DNA from: a virus
Virus record (IMG/VR): IMGVR_UViG_3300028027_000259
Coordinates: 1 to 22,240 of that record
Length of the DNA: 22,240 bases
Strand: one strand, 5' to 3'
In this document: in pieces, positions 7,741 through 14,376 of the stretch
Layout: each line of letters begins with the position of its first letter
Numbering within the stretch: position 1 is the first letter of the stretch
The notes under the pieces: generated by a model
Seen by the model: the letters and a program-made list of their open reading frames with translations, nothing else
The model's database searches: none
What the model was told of the DNA's origin: nothing
Position numbers and translations under genes: made by a program

Positions 7741-7962
7741 ATGTCTGAAACTATTGACCAACCCACAGCAGAAGAAATTGCCAAGCACTACAGTGCCGCA
7801 ATGGACTCAGTAAACCTCATTAACGGCGGCAAGCCCGAAGGCATGACCGCTGAAGAATGGACTGCTTGTCTTGCTCGTAACAAAGAACACTTACGTTTAA
7901 TGGTAGCCAAAACTTATTGGACAACAGAAGACCTGACACCACTGCGTACAGCATCCGCATAA
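7741..7962 (+). CDS. Small fibre-associated protein of unknown function (73 residues)
   Basis: A strong AAAGGAG precedes the ATG, two bases after the fibre stop codon. The 73-residue product is mostly helical: EEIAKHYSAAMDSVNLING, then MTAEEWTACLARNKEHLRLMV, then AKTYWTTEDLTPLRTA. The last segment resembles short proteins that follow fibre genes in other phages. Its position immediately after a trimeric fibre makes a fibre-assembly or attachment helper plausible, but the S74 domain already supplies chaperoning in cis, so this is a guess. There is no membrane segment or cysteine cluster (one Cys). It is followed by a hairpin, so it probably closes the fibre transcript unit. Confidence 0.75.
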   Translation: MSETIDQPTAEEIAKHYSAAMDSVNLINGGKPEGMTAEEWTACLARNKEHLRLMVAKTYWTTEDLTPLRTASA

Positions 7963-7968
7963 CGGGAA

Positions 7969-7990
7969 GCCACCACCCGATCTTGGTGGC
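7969..7990 (+). terminator. Hairpin with GCCACC/GGTGGC stem, upstream of 78-residue gene
   Basis: GCCACCA (7969-7975) pairs with TGGTGGC (7984-7990) over seven bases around an eight-base loop. The downstream sequence is ACTTT then the ribosome-binding site AAAGGAAA, so there is no real T-tract. Attenuator, processing site or weak terminator are all possible. The outer six pairs are the same as in the hairpin at 8251. Confidence 0.55.
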
Positions 7991-8007
7991 ACTTTAAAGG
8001 AAACATC

Positions 8008-8244
8008 ATGGGAAAAAACGAAAAAACCCCTGTGACTATTGACGGCGTTGAGTACAAGTTTGAAGACATGACACAGCAACAGCAGATGTTGCTCAACCAT
8101 GTTGCTGACTTGGATCGTAAGTTGGACTCAGCACGATTCAACGTGGATCAGTTGCAAGTTGGCAGAGATGCCTTCTTCAGAATGCTGAAAGACGAATTGG
8201 AAAAGAAGCCTGAAGAGGCAGTTACTGACGTAACAGTGAACTAA
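8008..8244 (+). CDS. Small coiled-coil phage protein (DUF6447-like), function unknown
   Basis: AAAGGAAA lies just upstream of the ATG. The 78-residue product begins with KTPVTIDGVEYKFEDMT, a short beta hairpin, then a long helix with heptad character (QQQMLLNHVADLDRKLDSARFNVDQLQVGRD, split here only by position) and an acidic/basic tail. This layout, 'IDG-x-Y' followed by an aspartate/leucine helix ending in a Arg-rich turn, matches my memory of a small phage family of unknown function (possibly DUF6447, unchecked). It stands alone between two hairpins and before the lysis genes. It might oligomerise through the helix; no enzymatic motif is visible. Confidence 0.75.
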   Translation: MGKNEKTPVTIDGVEYKFEDMTQQQQMLLNHVADLDRKLDSARFNVDQLQVGRDAFFRMLKDELEKKPEEAVTDVTVN

Positions 8245-8250
8245 AAATTA

Positions 8251-8266
8251 GCCACCTTCGGGTGGC
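8251..8266 (+). terminator. GCCACC-TTCG-GGTGGC hairpin before the lysis cassette
   Basis: A perfect six-pair GC-rich stem closes a TTCG tetraloop, with a seventh A:T pair outside it. It lies seven bases after a stop codon, is preceded by AAAAATT and followed by TTCTTC. This is the most terminator-like hairpin here, although the T-run is interrupted. The ribosome-binding site AAGGAA for the next gene begins only seven bases after the stem, so folding could also affect its translation. Confidence 0.65.
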
Positions 8267-8282
8267 TTCTTCAAGGAATTTT

Positions 8283-8477
8283 ATGGAATCGGTGGATACT
8301 AAATTGGCTGTACACGAAGCGATCTGTTCAGAGCGGTACAACAGTATCGACCGATCCCTGCGCGATGGGGACAAGCGCATGACGAAGATTGAGTACCTCT
8401 TGTATGGGGTGATTGTGTGTGTGTTGTTTGGCCCCGGCGTCGCTGGCGAGTTAGTCAAAAAGATTTTGGGTTTGTAA
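8283..8477 (+). CDS. Small one-TM protein, putative holin accessory (XhlA-like layout)
   Basis: I chose ATG 8283, preceded by AAGGAA at a good distance; an in-frame GTG at 8262 lies inside the hairpin and is unlikely. The 64-residue product has an N-terminal amphipathic helix with KLAVHEAICSERYNSIDR, a charged segment (LRDGDKRMTKIE), and one membrane segment at about residues 38-55 (YLLYGVIVCVLFGPGVAG) with a KK tail. A helix with the 'HEA-x-C-x-ER' pattern followed by a single TM is common among small phage lysis-cassette proteins, similar in layout to haemolysin XhlA. It is directly followed by another one-TM protein and the endolysin, supporting a lysis role. The exact function is inference. 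Confidence 0.78.
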   Translation: MESVDTKLAVHEAICSERYNSIDRSLRDGDKRMTKIEYLLYGVIVCVLFGPGVAGELVKKILGL

Positions 8478-9095
8478 ATGCCAGAAGAAAGGCTCAACCC
8501 CAACTCTGTTTTGGACAGGGTGCTTGGATATGTAGACAGCCCGTTTAAGTTGTTTGCAATCCTTGTCATGGGGGTTGTGGCGTTTGTTGGGTATATGTTT
8601 TGGCAGAACCAATCATTCTTGATCTCTGCGTACCAAGAACAAAAAAGAATGCCGACCATTCACGAAGAACGTGTCGATGATGCGGCTTCTGTATTGTTTA
8701 AACAAACAGATGCTAAGTTTGTGGCTATCTTCAAGGTCAATCCAATATTGGGGACGCGAGTGCTGTATCGCTTGTACACCAAGGATGGTCGCAGTAAAGA
8801 TATGGAAGGATTGGATGTTGGTTTGTTTACGTCTAACCATGCAAACAACAATGATGTCGTGAAGCTAATGGCTGGGGATGTACCTTGCAGTCAATACCTT
8901 CGACCACAGAGCGAATTAGGTATTTGGTACATAGCGCAAGGTGCTGGTTATACCTGCCGTATATCTGTTCCGCCTGATCGCAGTCGATTTATTGGGCAGA
9001 TCACAGCAGGGTGGGAAAAACAACCTGACAACTTAGAACACATTATTTCAATGATGGAAATTGCGGCAACCATGTTAACTAAACGAGGCAACTAA
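8478..9095 (+). CDS. Membrane-anchored protein with GAF-like domain in the lysis cassette
   Basis: The ATG follows the previous stop without a gap, so translation is probably coupled. The 205-residue product has a short N-terminus, one membrane segment at about residues 24-42 (KLFAILVMGVVAFVGYMFW), a linker, and a globular domain of about 140 residues. The domain pattern (AKFVAIFKVNPILGTRVLYR, VVKLMAGDVPCSQY, GYTCRISVPPDRSRFIGQI) suggests a GAF-like sensor fold: strand-helix order with a closing F-I-G-Q-I strand. Cys137 and Cys160 could form a disulfide if the domain is periplasmic. Topology is not clear from flanking charges. Neighbours are holin- and endolysin-like genes. It may be a spanin-like, holin-regulating or lysis-timing protein; I cannot decide among these. 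Confidence 0.8.
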   Translation: MPEERLNPNSVLDRVLGYVDSPFKLFAILVMGVVAFVGYMFWQNQSFLISAYQEQKRMPTIHEERVDDAASVLFKQTDAKFVAIFKVNPILGTRVLYRLYTKDGRSKDMEGLDVGLFTSNHANNNDVVKLMAGDVPCSQYLRPQSELGIWYIAQGAGYTCRISVPPDRSRFIGQITAGWEKQPDNLEHIISMMEIAATMLTKRGN

Positions 9096-9610
9096 TGGCT
9101 CAGTTTGAACCAGCTTTTGAGCAGATGATTAGGGACGAGGGTGGTTACGTCCTCCATGAAGTCGCTGGCGACACAGGCGGGATGACTTACGCTGGTATTG
9201 CCCGTAACAAAAACCCCCAGTGGAATGGCTGGGCGCTGGTAGACAAAAAAGAATTTGGTGGCTCTTTAACACCTATGGTGCGTGAGTTTTACCGTGTTGA
9301 GTTCTGGGACAAGATGCGCGGTAACGAGATTTCAAACCAAGAGGTGGCTAACTCCATCTTTAATTTTGGGGTAAATGCTGGAATGGGAATGGCTGTAAAG
9401 CTGGCTCAGTTAGTTGTTGGAGCCACTCCTGATGGCGGTATTGGTGCTAAAACCATAGAGAAACTCAACCAGATTACTGACGGACAGCGGTTTAAGGAGT
9501 CTTATGCCTTGGCTAAGATTGCCCGTTATGTTGAGATATGCAACAAAAATCCTGTGCAAGTTAAGTTCCTCAAGGGTTGGATCAACCGCACATTGAAAGG
9601 TCTAGCATGA
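9095..9610 (+). CDS. Endolysin, glycoside hydrolase family 108 with C-terminal peptidoglycan-binding region
   Basis: The ATG overlaps the preceding stop (TAATG). The 171-residue product starts with a GH108-type catalytic region: FEQMIRDEGGYV carries the EGGY signature with Glu15 as the likely catalytic acid, followed by GDTGGMTYAGIA (residues 25-36). Residues about 85-135 (SIFNFGVNAGMGMAVKLAQ, GATPDGGIGAKTIEKLN) match the peptidoglycan-binding half common in this family. The length is normal for a single-domain phage endolysin. No signal peptide is visible, so export needs a holin; the 3TM holin gene follows with an ATGA overlap. It would cut the glycan strands of the host cell wall at the end of infection. 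Confidence 0.92.
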   Translation: MAQFEPAFEQMIRDEGGYVLHEVAGDTGGMTYAGIARNKNPQWNGWALVDKKEFGGSLTPMVREFYRVEFWDKMRGNEISNQEVANSIFNFGVNAGMGMAVKLAQLVVGATPDGGIGAKTIEKLNQITDGQRFKESYALAKIARYVEICNKNPVQVKFLKGWINRTLKGLA

Positions 9611-10044
9611 GTTTGCTTGCAGTTGGATCAATTATTGAAGCCGTTGGTAAGGTTGCAGGTGACTTAATTACCACCGACAAAGAAAAGATGGAGATGGAGA
9701 TTGAGCAACGAAAACTCGATCTTGAAGAGAAGCGCATTGACCAAGCTACAGACTTAGCCCAAATTGAGGTCAATAAGATTGAGGCGGCGTCTTCTAGCGT
9801 GTTTGTCTCTGGTTGGAGACCTGCAATTGGGTGGATCGGTGTGGCGGCTATGGGTTACCAGTTCCTGCTCTATCCCCTATTTCAATGGGCTTGGAAATAC
9901 TTACAGGCTATGGGTTGGGTTCCTGTTGGTATGGAACCTCCTCCTGTACTAGACGCTGATCAACTATGGGTCATTCTGTCAGGCATCTTAGGTATTGCTG
10001 GTATGCGCTCTTTTGAGAAGACCAAAGGCGTGGCTAGTAAGTAG
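9607..10044 (+). CDS. Holin of the 3TM superfamily
   Basis: I chose ATG 9607 because it forms an ATGA overlap with the endolysin stop; a further upstream in-frame ATG at 9577 lies deep in the endolysin gene and has no ribosome-binding site. The 145-residue product has a charged N-terminal helix (residues about 22-60, KEKMEMEIEQRKLDLEEKR) followed by FVSGWRPAIGWIGVAAMG, the hallmark W-R-P-x-I-G-W motif of the phage/GTA 3TM holin family. Membrane segments lie at about residues 73-100 and 118-134, with a basic tail. Coupled translation with the endolysin fits joint expression. It probably permeabilises the inner membrane to release the endolysin. Confidence 0.9.
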   Translation: MSLLAVGSIIEAVGKVAGDLITTDKEKMEMEIEQRKLDLEEKRIDQATDLAQIEVNKIEAASSSVFVSGWRPAIGWIGVAAMGYQFLLYPLFQWAWKYLQAMGWVPVGMEPPPVLDADQLWVILSGILGIAGMRSFEKTKGVASK

Positions 10045-10073
10045 CCTTGTCACAAGCTAAAAGGCAGACTAAA

Positions 10074-10106
10074 ATGTCTCAACAAATCCACGAGGTGAAC
10101 GCATGA
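10074..10106 (+). CDS. Possible ten-codon leader ORF coupled to the adaptor gene
   Basis: ATG 10074 opens a ten-codon frame (MSQQIHEVNA) whose TGA overlaps the adaptor start as ATGA. AAAGGCAG lies upstream at a usable distance. The ORF holds the adaptor's own ribosome-binding site (GAGGTG). Too short to claim as a gene; it could be a translational coupler or a remnant of a longer gene. Confidence 0.3.
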   Translation: MSQQIHEVNA

Positions 10107-10738
10107 CGACCGCAAGTGTTATGACCTATGACAGTTTGGTCGAAAACATCCAGTCCTATTTAGAGCGGACGGATACGGCGACCCTCGAAAAGATTCCTCT
10201 GTTCATCATGTTGGCAGAGCAAACAATTGCCAGCCAGATCAAATTCCTTGGTAACTTAACCGTTCAGGAATCTACAATGGTTTCCAACCAAGCGGTAATT
10301 GACAAGCCTGCTCGTTGGCATAAGACGGTTTCGTTCAACATTACAGTGGCTGGTCAACGACAGCCTGTGCTGTTACGAAAGTATGAGTACCTTCGTGAGT
10401 ATTGGCCTAACGCGACCGATACTGGTATTCCCGCTTATTTTGCGGACTACGACTATACCCATTGGTTGGTGGCTCCTACGCCTGCTTCAGCCTACACGTT
10501 TGAAGTTTTGTACTACGAGCGCATTCAACCTTTGGATTCTTCTAATCAGACGAATTGGTTCACAATTTACGCGCCCCAAGCGTTGCTGTATGGGTCTTTG
10601 TTGCAGGCGATGCCGTTCCTCAAGAATGATGAGCGCATGGCTATGTGGCAACAAAACTATGACCTCATCATGCGCACCTTGATGGCTGAGGATAAATTGA
10701 GACTGGCTGATCGTCAAGCCGTAGCGGTGGATTCATAA
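10103..10738 (+). CDS. Head-to-tail adaptor protein (SU10 adaptor / P22 gp4-like)
   Basis: GAGGTG precedes the ATG. The 211-residue product begins with YDSLVENIQSYLER and a helical stretch LFIMLAEQTIASQIKFLG typical of small phage adaptor proteins that bind the portal ring. A beta-rich middle follows: ARWHKTVSFNIT, RKYEYLREYWPN, PAYFADYDYTHWLVAPTP, YTFEVLYYERIQPL. The C-terminal helices (FTIYAPQALLYGSLLQAMPFL and ERMAMWQQNYDLIMRTLM) complete the family pattern. The length matches single-domain adaptors. It precedes a fibre-like gene and the gp10-like nozzle gene, the order expected for a podovirus neck. The gene at 1312 is a larger protein of similar type, so the window encodes two adaptor-like proteins. 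Confidence 0.87.
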   Translation: MTTASVMTYDSLVENIQSYLERTDTATLEKIPLFIMLAEQTIASQIKFLGNLTVQESTMVSNQAVIDKPARWHKTVSFNITVAGQRQPVLLRKYEYLREYWPNATDTGIPAYFADYDYTHWLVAPTPASAYTFEVLYYERIQPLDSSNQTNWFTIYAPQALLYGSLLQAMPFLKNDERMAMWQQNYDLIMRTLMAEDKLRLADRQAVAVDS

Positions 10739-12030
10739 TGAGTTACAACAGCCCTTTTACTGGTAACGTCATCCAACCAACTGACGTATCGTATCGCCGC
10801 ATCACGCTGACGACTGACTTGCAGTTGGAATGGCCTATCAACGGCACGACAACTGACGACGCCGCCGCTCGAATCATGGAGGTGTCTACAGCCTCCAGCG
10901 CAAACGAGTTGTGGATGCCCCCAGCTAATCAAGCGTCAGTAGGTCAAGATGCATTGATCCGAAATGTCGGCGCTGTAAGTTTGCTGGTTAAAGACTACAC
11001 TGGTTTGAATACCATTGTGACTGTAGCCGCTGGCGAGGCTCAGTACATCTACATTACCGCAAATCCAACCACAGCAGGTACTTGGGGCATCATTGCCTAC
11101 GGTATTGGTTCTTCTGGTGCAGATGCCGCTACGCTGGCTGGATACGGTCTTTTGGCTATTGGTCAAACACTGAACCAAAGCCAACCTGTTACCACGTTTT
11201 CATCTAACTACACAGCACTTACTACTGATCGTTCTAACACTTATGTGTGGACTGGTGGTGCTGGAACATTGACCCTAACAGCCGCCGCAACATTGGGCGA
11301 CAACTGGTTTATGTTCTTGCGTAATAGCGGAACTGGTGCTTTGACGGTTGCAGGTTCTGGTGGAAATACCATCAACGGTTCTGCAACAATCATTCTTCAA
11401 CCAAGCGACTCTTGCATTATTGTTTGCAGTGGTTCTACGTTCTACACGGTAGGTTTGGGTAAGTCTACGCAATTTGCGTTTACTCAATTGACCAAAGCAG
11501 TAGTAACTGGTAACTACACATTGACTTCAGCCGAAGCCTCCAATGTGATCCAAAAGTACACTGGAACGCTGACTGGAAACGTAAACATCATTGTTCCTCC
11601 AACAGTGCAGGTGTACTACATTCAGAATGCTACGGTCGGTGGGGTGGGTAACTATACGATTACCATCACAACCAATACTGGAGGCTCTACTGCAACGATT
11701 GCGTCAAATCAACAGGCAACATTGATTTGCGATTCTACAAACTTAGTTAATGCCAACACGGTATTGGCTGGTTCATCTTCAATTGGTTTGGTCAACGGAA
11801 CTGTTGGTGCTCCTGCTTTGTATTTTTCTTCAGAGGCAAGCACTGGTGTGTATCGCGCCGCTTCTGGTGAGTTCAACACTTCAATTCTTGGTGTGTTGAG
11901 ATCAACATTGTCAGCAACAGGTTTGGCAATTGTTGGAAATGTCTCTGGTGTTGCTGGGGTGTTTTCTGGTGCTGTATCTGGTACGACTGGAACATTTACT
12001 ACTGGTATTACTGGCGGAACATTTACATGA
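10738..12030 (+). CDS. Beta-rich fibre-like virion protein between adaptor and nozzle genes
   Basis: TAATG overlaps the preceding stop. The 430-residue product starts with MSYNSPFTGNVIQPTDVSYR and then has three related beta units (about residues 60-125, 155-240 and 250-345), each with a VY/NYT strand, a glycine-rich turn and a closing line such as IIVCSGSTFYTV or LICDSTNLVNAN. The last part, PALYFSSEASTGVYRAA and GLAIVGNVSG, is the pattern that precedes chaperone domains in many fibres, but here the protein ends at TTGITGGTFT without one. A gene of this type located between gp4-like and gp10-like genes is something I associate with aquatic podovirus-like contigs. A tail-surface or fibre-base protein is likely. 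Confidence 0.8.
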   Translation: MSYNSPFTGNVIQPTDVSYRRITLTTDLQLEWPINGTTTDDAAARIMEVSTASSANELWMPPANQASVGQDALIRNVGAVSLLVKDYTGLNTIVTVAAGEAQYIYITANPTTAGTWGIIAYGIGSSGADAATLAGYGLLAIGQTLNQSQPVTTFSSNYTALTTDRSNTYVWTGGAGTLTLTAAATLGDNWFMFLRNSGTGALTVAGSGGNTINGSATIILQPSDSCIIVCSGSTFYTVGLGKSTQFAFTQLTKAVVTGNYTLTSAEASNVIQKYTGTLTGNVNIIVPPTVQVYYIQNATVGGVGNYTITITTNTGGSTATIASNQQATLICDSTNLVNANTVLAGSSSIGLVNGTVGAPALYFSSEASTGVYRAASGEFNTSILGVLRSTLSATGLAIVGNVSGVAGVFSGAVSGTTGTFTTGITGGTFT

Positions 12031-14117
12031 CCAAAAAAGTTTTTTCGATTGATACGCAACCCGGTGTCCAGCGGGATGGTACATATTTCGACAAAAACTT
12101 TTACTCCGACGGTCGTTGGGTAAGGTTTCAACGTGGTCGTCCTCGCAAGATTGGCGGTTATCGCGCCATTACAAATGACGCTTTTGGTTACTCTCGCGGT
12201 ATCTACGTCAACTCTACTGACGGTATCAATCAAGTATTTAACGGCTATAACAATGGTTTGGAAGTCGTCAACATTGACAACAATGGTATTGGTGCTGGTG
12301 TTAGTGAATTCACCTTTACTGGTTTGGTTTTAACACTCAACACGCTTGTTGGTGGAACCTTGTACACCAACGGCACATATACCAACGTAACCCTCACAGG
12401 AGGCTCTGGATCAGGGGCAAAAGCTACAATTGTTGTGTCTGGTGGCTCTGTGACCACTGTAACAATTACGACGGCTGGAAACGGTTACGTTGTTGGTAAC
12501 ACATTAAGCGCAACAGCCGCAAGCATTGGTGGAACTGGTAGTGGGTTTTCAATTAAGGTTGCAACAATTGATGACGGATTCACAGCCAGTAATCTAAACC
12601 TTTGGCAATTTGATTCGACCTTTGATTCTCAAGGTTCTGGAAACCAGTTGTTGCTTGCGCACCCCGGTCTGAACTTAGCGGAAATTGATCAAACCGTAAA
12701 CACGCCAGTTTTAGCAGGGAACATTTCTGGCACCTCCATGTCTCCCCTGACTGATACTACTGGAACATCGCCAACAGGTGACATTATTGAAGTATCTGGT
12801 GGCGTGGTTGTTTTGCACCCATATGTTTTTGTGTATGGAGACAACGGTCTGATTAAAAATTCAGTGGCTGGTAATCCATATGATTGGAACGGTGCAGATG
12901 CAAACGAGGTCAATGTAGCCTCTACAAAGATTGTCAAGGGTTTACCTGTTCGTGGTGGTTCTAATGCCCCATCTGGTTTGTTTTGGGCGCTTGATTCATT
13001 GATTCGCGTTTCTTACACTCCAACAACAATTAGCACTGGCGGAACAACATCGACGTTTTATTGGCGCTATGACGTGATCTCTAGCCAATCTTCTATCTTG
13101 TCTTCTCAGTGCGTCATTGAGTACGACGGTATCTATTATTGGATTGGTGTTGATAGATTCTTGCTCTACAACGGTGTAGTCAAGGAAATTCCAAACTCCA
13201 TGAACCAAAACTACTTCTTTGACAACCTAAATTATGACCAACGTCAAAAAGTTTGGGCTACAAAGGTTCCTCGTTTTGGTGAAGTTTGGTGGTTCTTCCC
13301 TTCTGGTGACTCAGAAGAATGTAACGATTGCGTGATTTACAACATCCGCGAAAACTGTTGGTATGACGGCGGTCAGGCATTGGGTTCTCGTCGCACGGCT
13401 GGTTACTTTTCTCAAGTGTTCAAGTACCCTATCAATGCTGGCGTAGATTTGACAGTGCAAGAAGAAGTTTTTGCTACAACAATTGACACAACAAATACAA
13501 GTGCAAATATTGAAGTGCCAGTAAACAATTTGATTGCACTAAATCAACTGGTGATTGCAACAGGTATTCCAGACAACAGCATAGTGACTGCAATTGCTCC
13601 AAGTGCAACGGCTGGATACTTTACTGTCACACTTAGCAATGTTGCCACGGCAACTGGTACTGCTGTTAGTGCAACTTTTAATACGACGGCAAATCGAATA
13701 ACTTTGTGGCAACACGAGATTGGTACTGATGAGGTAAATGATCAAACTGTAAATGCCATTGAAAGTTATTTTGAAACATCTGACTTGGGTTGGGTGGGGG
13801 GCGGCCCGTCCCAGTCACCACAACCACTGCAAGGCGGTGCGGGTGAAAACTTCTGGTTGCACTTAGAGCGTGTTGAACCTGACTTTGTTCAATCAGAGCA
13901 GATGTCGTTGCAAATCATTGGTAGACCGTTTGCGCAAAAAGCAGATGTAATTTCTGATCCATATTATTTTGATCCAGACACTGGAAAAATTGATATGCGT
14001 GAACAGCGTCGAGAGATACGATTGAGATTCACAAGCAACGTGCAAGGCGGAAACTACCAAATGGGTCGAGTTCTGCTCAGTGCCAACTTGGGCGACGTTC
14101 GTCCATACGGGGGTTAA
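12027..14117 (+). CDS. Tail nozzle / stabilisation protein (P22 gp10-like) with two inserted beta modules
   Basis: An ATGA overlap joins it to the preceding gene. The 696-residue product begins TQPGVQRDGTYFDKNFYSDG and WVRFQRGRPRKIGGYR, then has propeller-like repeats (GLFWALDSLIRVSYTP, IYYWIGVDRFLLYNGVVKEI, VWWFFPSG, CVIYNIRENCWYDG) and ends with QRREIRLRFTSN and YQMGRVLLSANLGD. This layout matches the P22 gp10 / T7 gp12 group that forms the tail nozzle below the adaptor. Two stretches look inserted: residues about 105-180 (TNGTYTNVTLTGGSGSGA, GNGYVVGNTL) and about 475-555 (VNNLIALNQLVIATGIPD, VTLSNVATATGTAVSA). Both resemble mobile beta modules of phage surface proteins. No enzyme motif is visible. 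Confidence 0.82.
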   Translation: MTKKVFSIDTQPGVQRDGTYFDKNFYSDGRWVRFQRGRPRKIGGYRAITNDAFGYSRGIYVNSTDGINQVFNGYNNGLEVVNIDNNGIGAGVSEFTFTGLVLTLNTLVGGTLYTNGTYTNVTLTGGSGSGAKATIVVSGGSVTTVTITTAGNGYVVGNTLSATAASIGGTGSGFSIKVATIDDGFTASNLNLWQFDSTFDSQGSGNQLLLAHPGLNLAEIDQTVNTPVLAGNISGTSMSPLTDTTGTSPTGDIIEVSGGVVVLHPYVFVYGDNGLIKNSVAGNPYDWNGADANEVNVASTKIVKGLPVRGGSNAPSGLFWALDSLIRVSYTPTTISTGGTTSTFYWRYDVISSQSSILSSQCVIEYDGIYYWIGVDRFLLYNGVVKEIPNSMNQNYFFDNLNYDQRQKVWATKVPRFGEVWWFFPSGDSEECNDCVIYNIRENCWYDGGQALGSRRTAGYFSQVFKYPINAGVDLTVQEEVFATTIDTTNTSANIEVPVNNLIALNQLVIATGIPDNSIVTAIAPSATAGYFTVTLSNVATATGTAVSATFNTTANRITLWQHEIGTDEVNDQTVNAIESYFETSDLGWVGGGPSQSPQPLQGGAGENFWLHLERVEPDFVQSEQMSLQIIGRPFAQKADVISDPYYFDPDTGKIDMREQRREIRLRFTSNVQGGNYQMGRVLLSANLGDVRPYGG

Positions 14118-14118
14118 C

Positions 14119-14376
14119 ATGGCGCTGGCTGTTGTTTACGACCCTCGATTTCAAGATTGGAATTCTTGGGCTTCTCTTATGGTGGAAGCGTATGCGGGTC
14201 AACAGTTGTCTATTCCTTCTGGTGAAGAACATTGGAAAGAGTGGGCGGCAAGTCTAAAAGCTATTGATGTGTTTACGAACGAGGGCATCCCCGGCCCGTA
14301 CATCTACGACAACTGGCAAGACTGGGCGGCGGCTCTAGTCGGCGCTGTTAACCAGAAGACTGAACAAAATGCGTAA
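14119..14376 (+). CDS. Small Trp-rich tail protein (85 residues)
   Basis: I chose ATG 14119, two bases after the nozzle stop; an upstream in-frame ATG at 14080 lies within the nozzle gene. The product shows three related elements with the pattern 'W..WA..L': FQDWNSWASLMV, EEHWKEWAASLK and YDNWQDWAAALV. Small proteins with this pattern commonly follow gp10-like genes in podovirus-like phages, in my recollection. The threefold internal repeat suggests three similar helices that pack against tail proteins. There is no membrane segment or signal peptide. It overlaps the next gene by eight bases, which makes coupled translation likely. Confidence 0.8.
   Translation: MALAVVYDPRFQDWNSWASLMVEAYAGQQLSIPSGEEHWKEWAASLKAIDVFTNEGIPGPYIYDNWQDWAAALVGAVNQKTEQNA

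Noticed and set aside
8262-8282. GTG start for the small one-TM protein
   Set aside because: The codon lies inside the hairpin stem and lacks a ribosome-binding site; ATG 8283 has AAGGAA at a proper distance.
9577-9606. Earlier ATG for the holin
   Set aside because: It would overlap the endolysin by 34 bases without a ribosome-binding site; ATG 9607 gives an ATGA overlap and the usual family N-terminus.
11709-12233. Minus-strand frame of 174 residues
   Set aside because: It spans the overlap of two well-supported + strand genes and has no recognisable motif or ribosome-binding site; it follows from the codon composition of the opposite strand.
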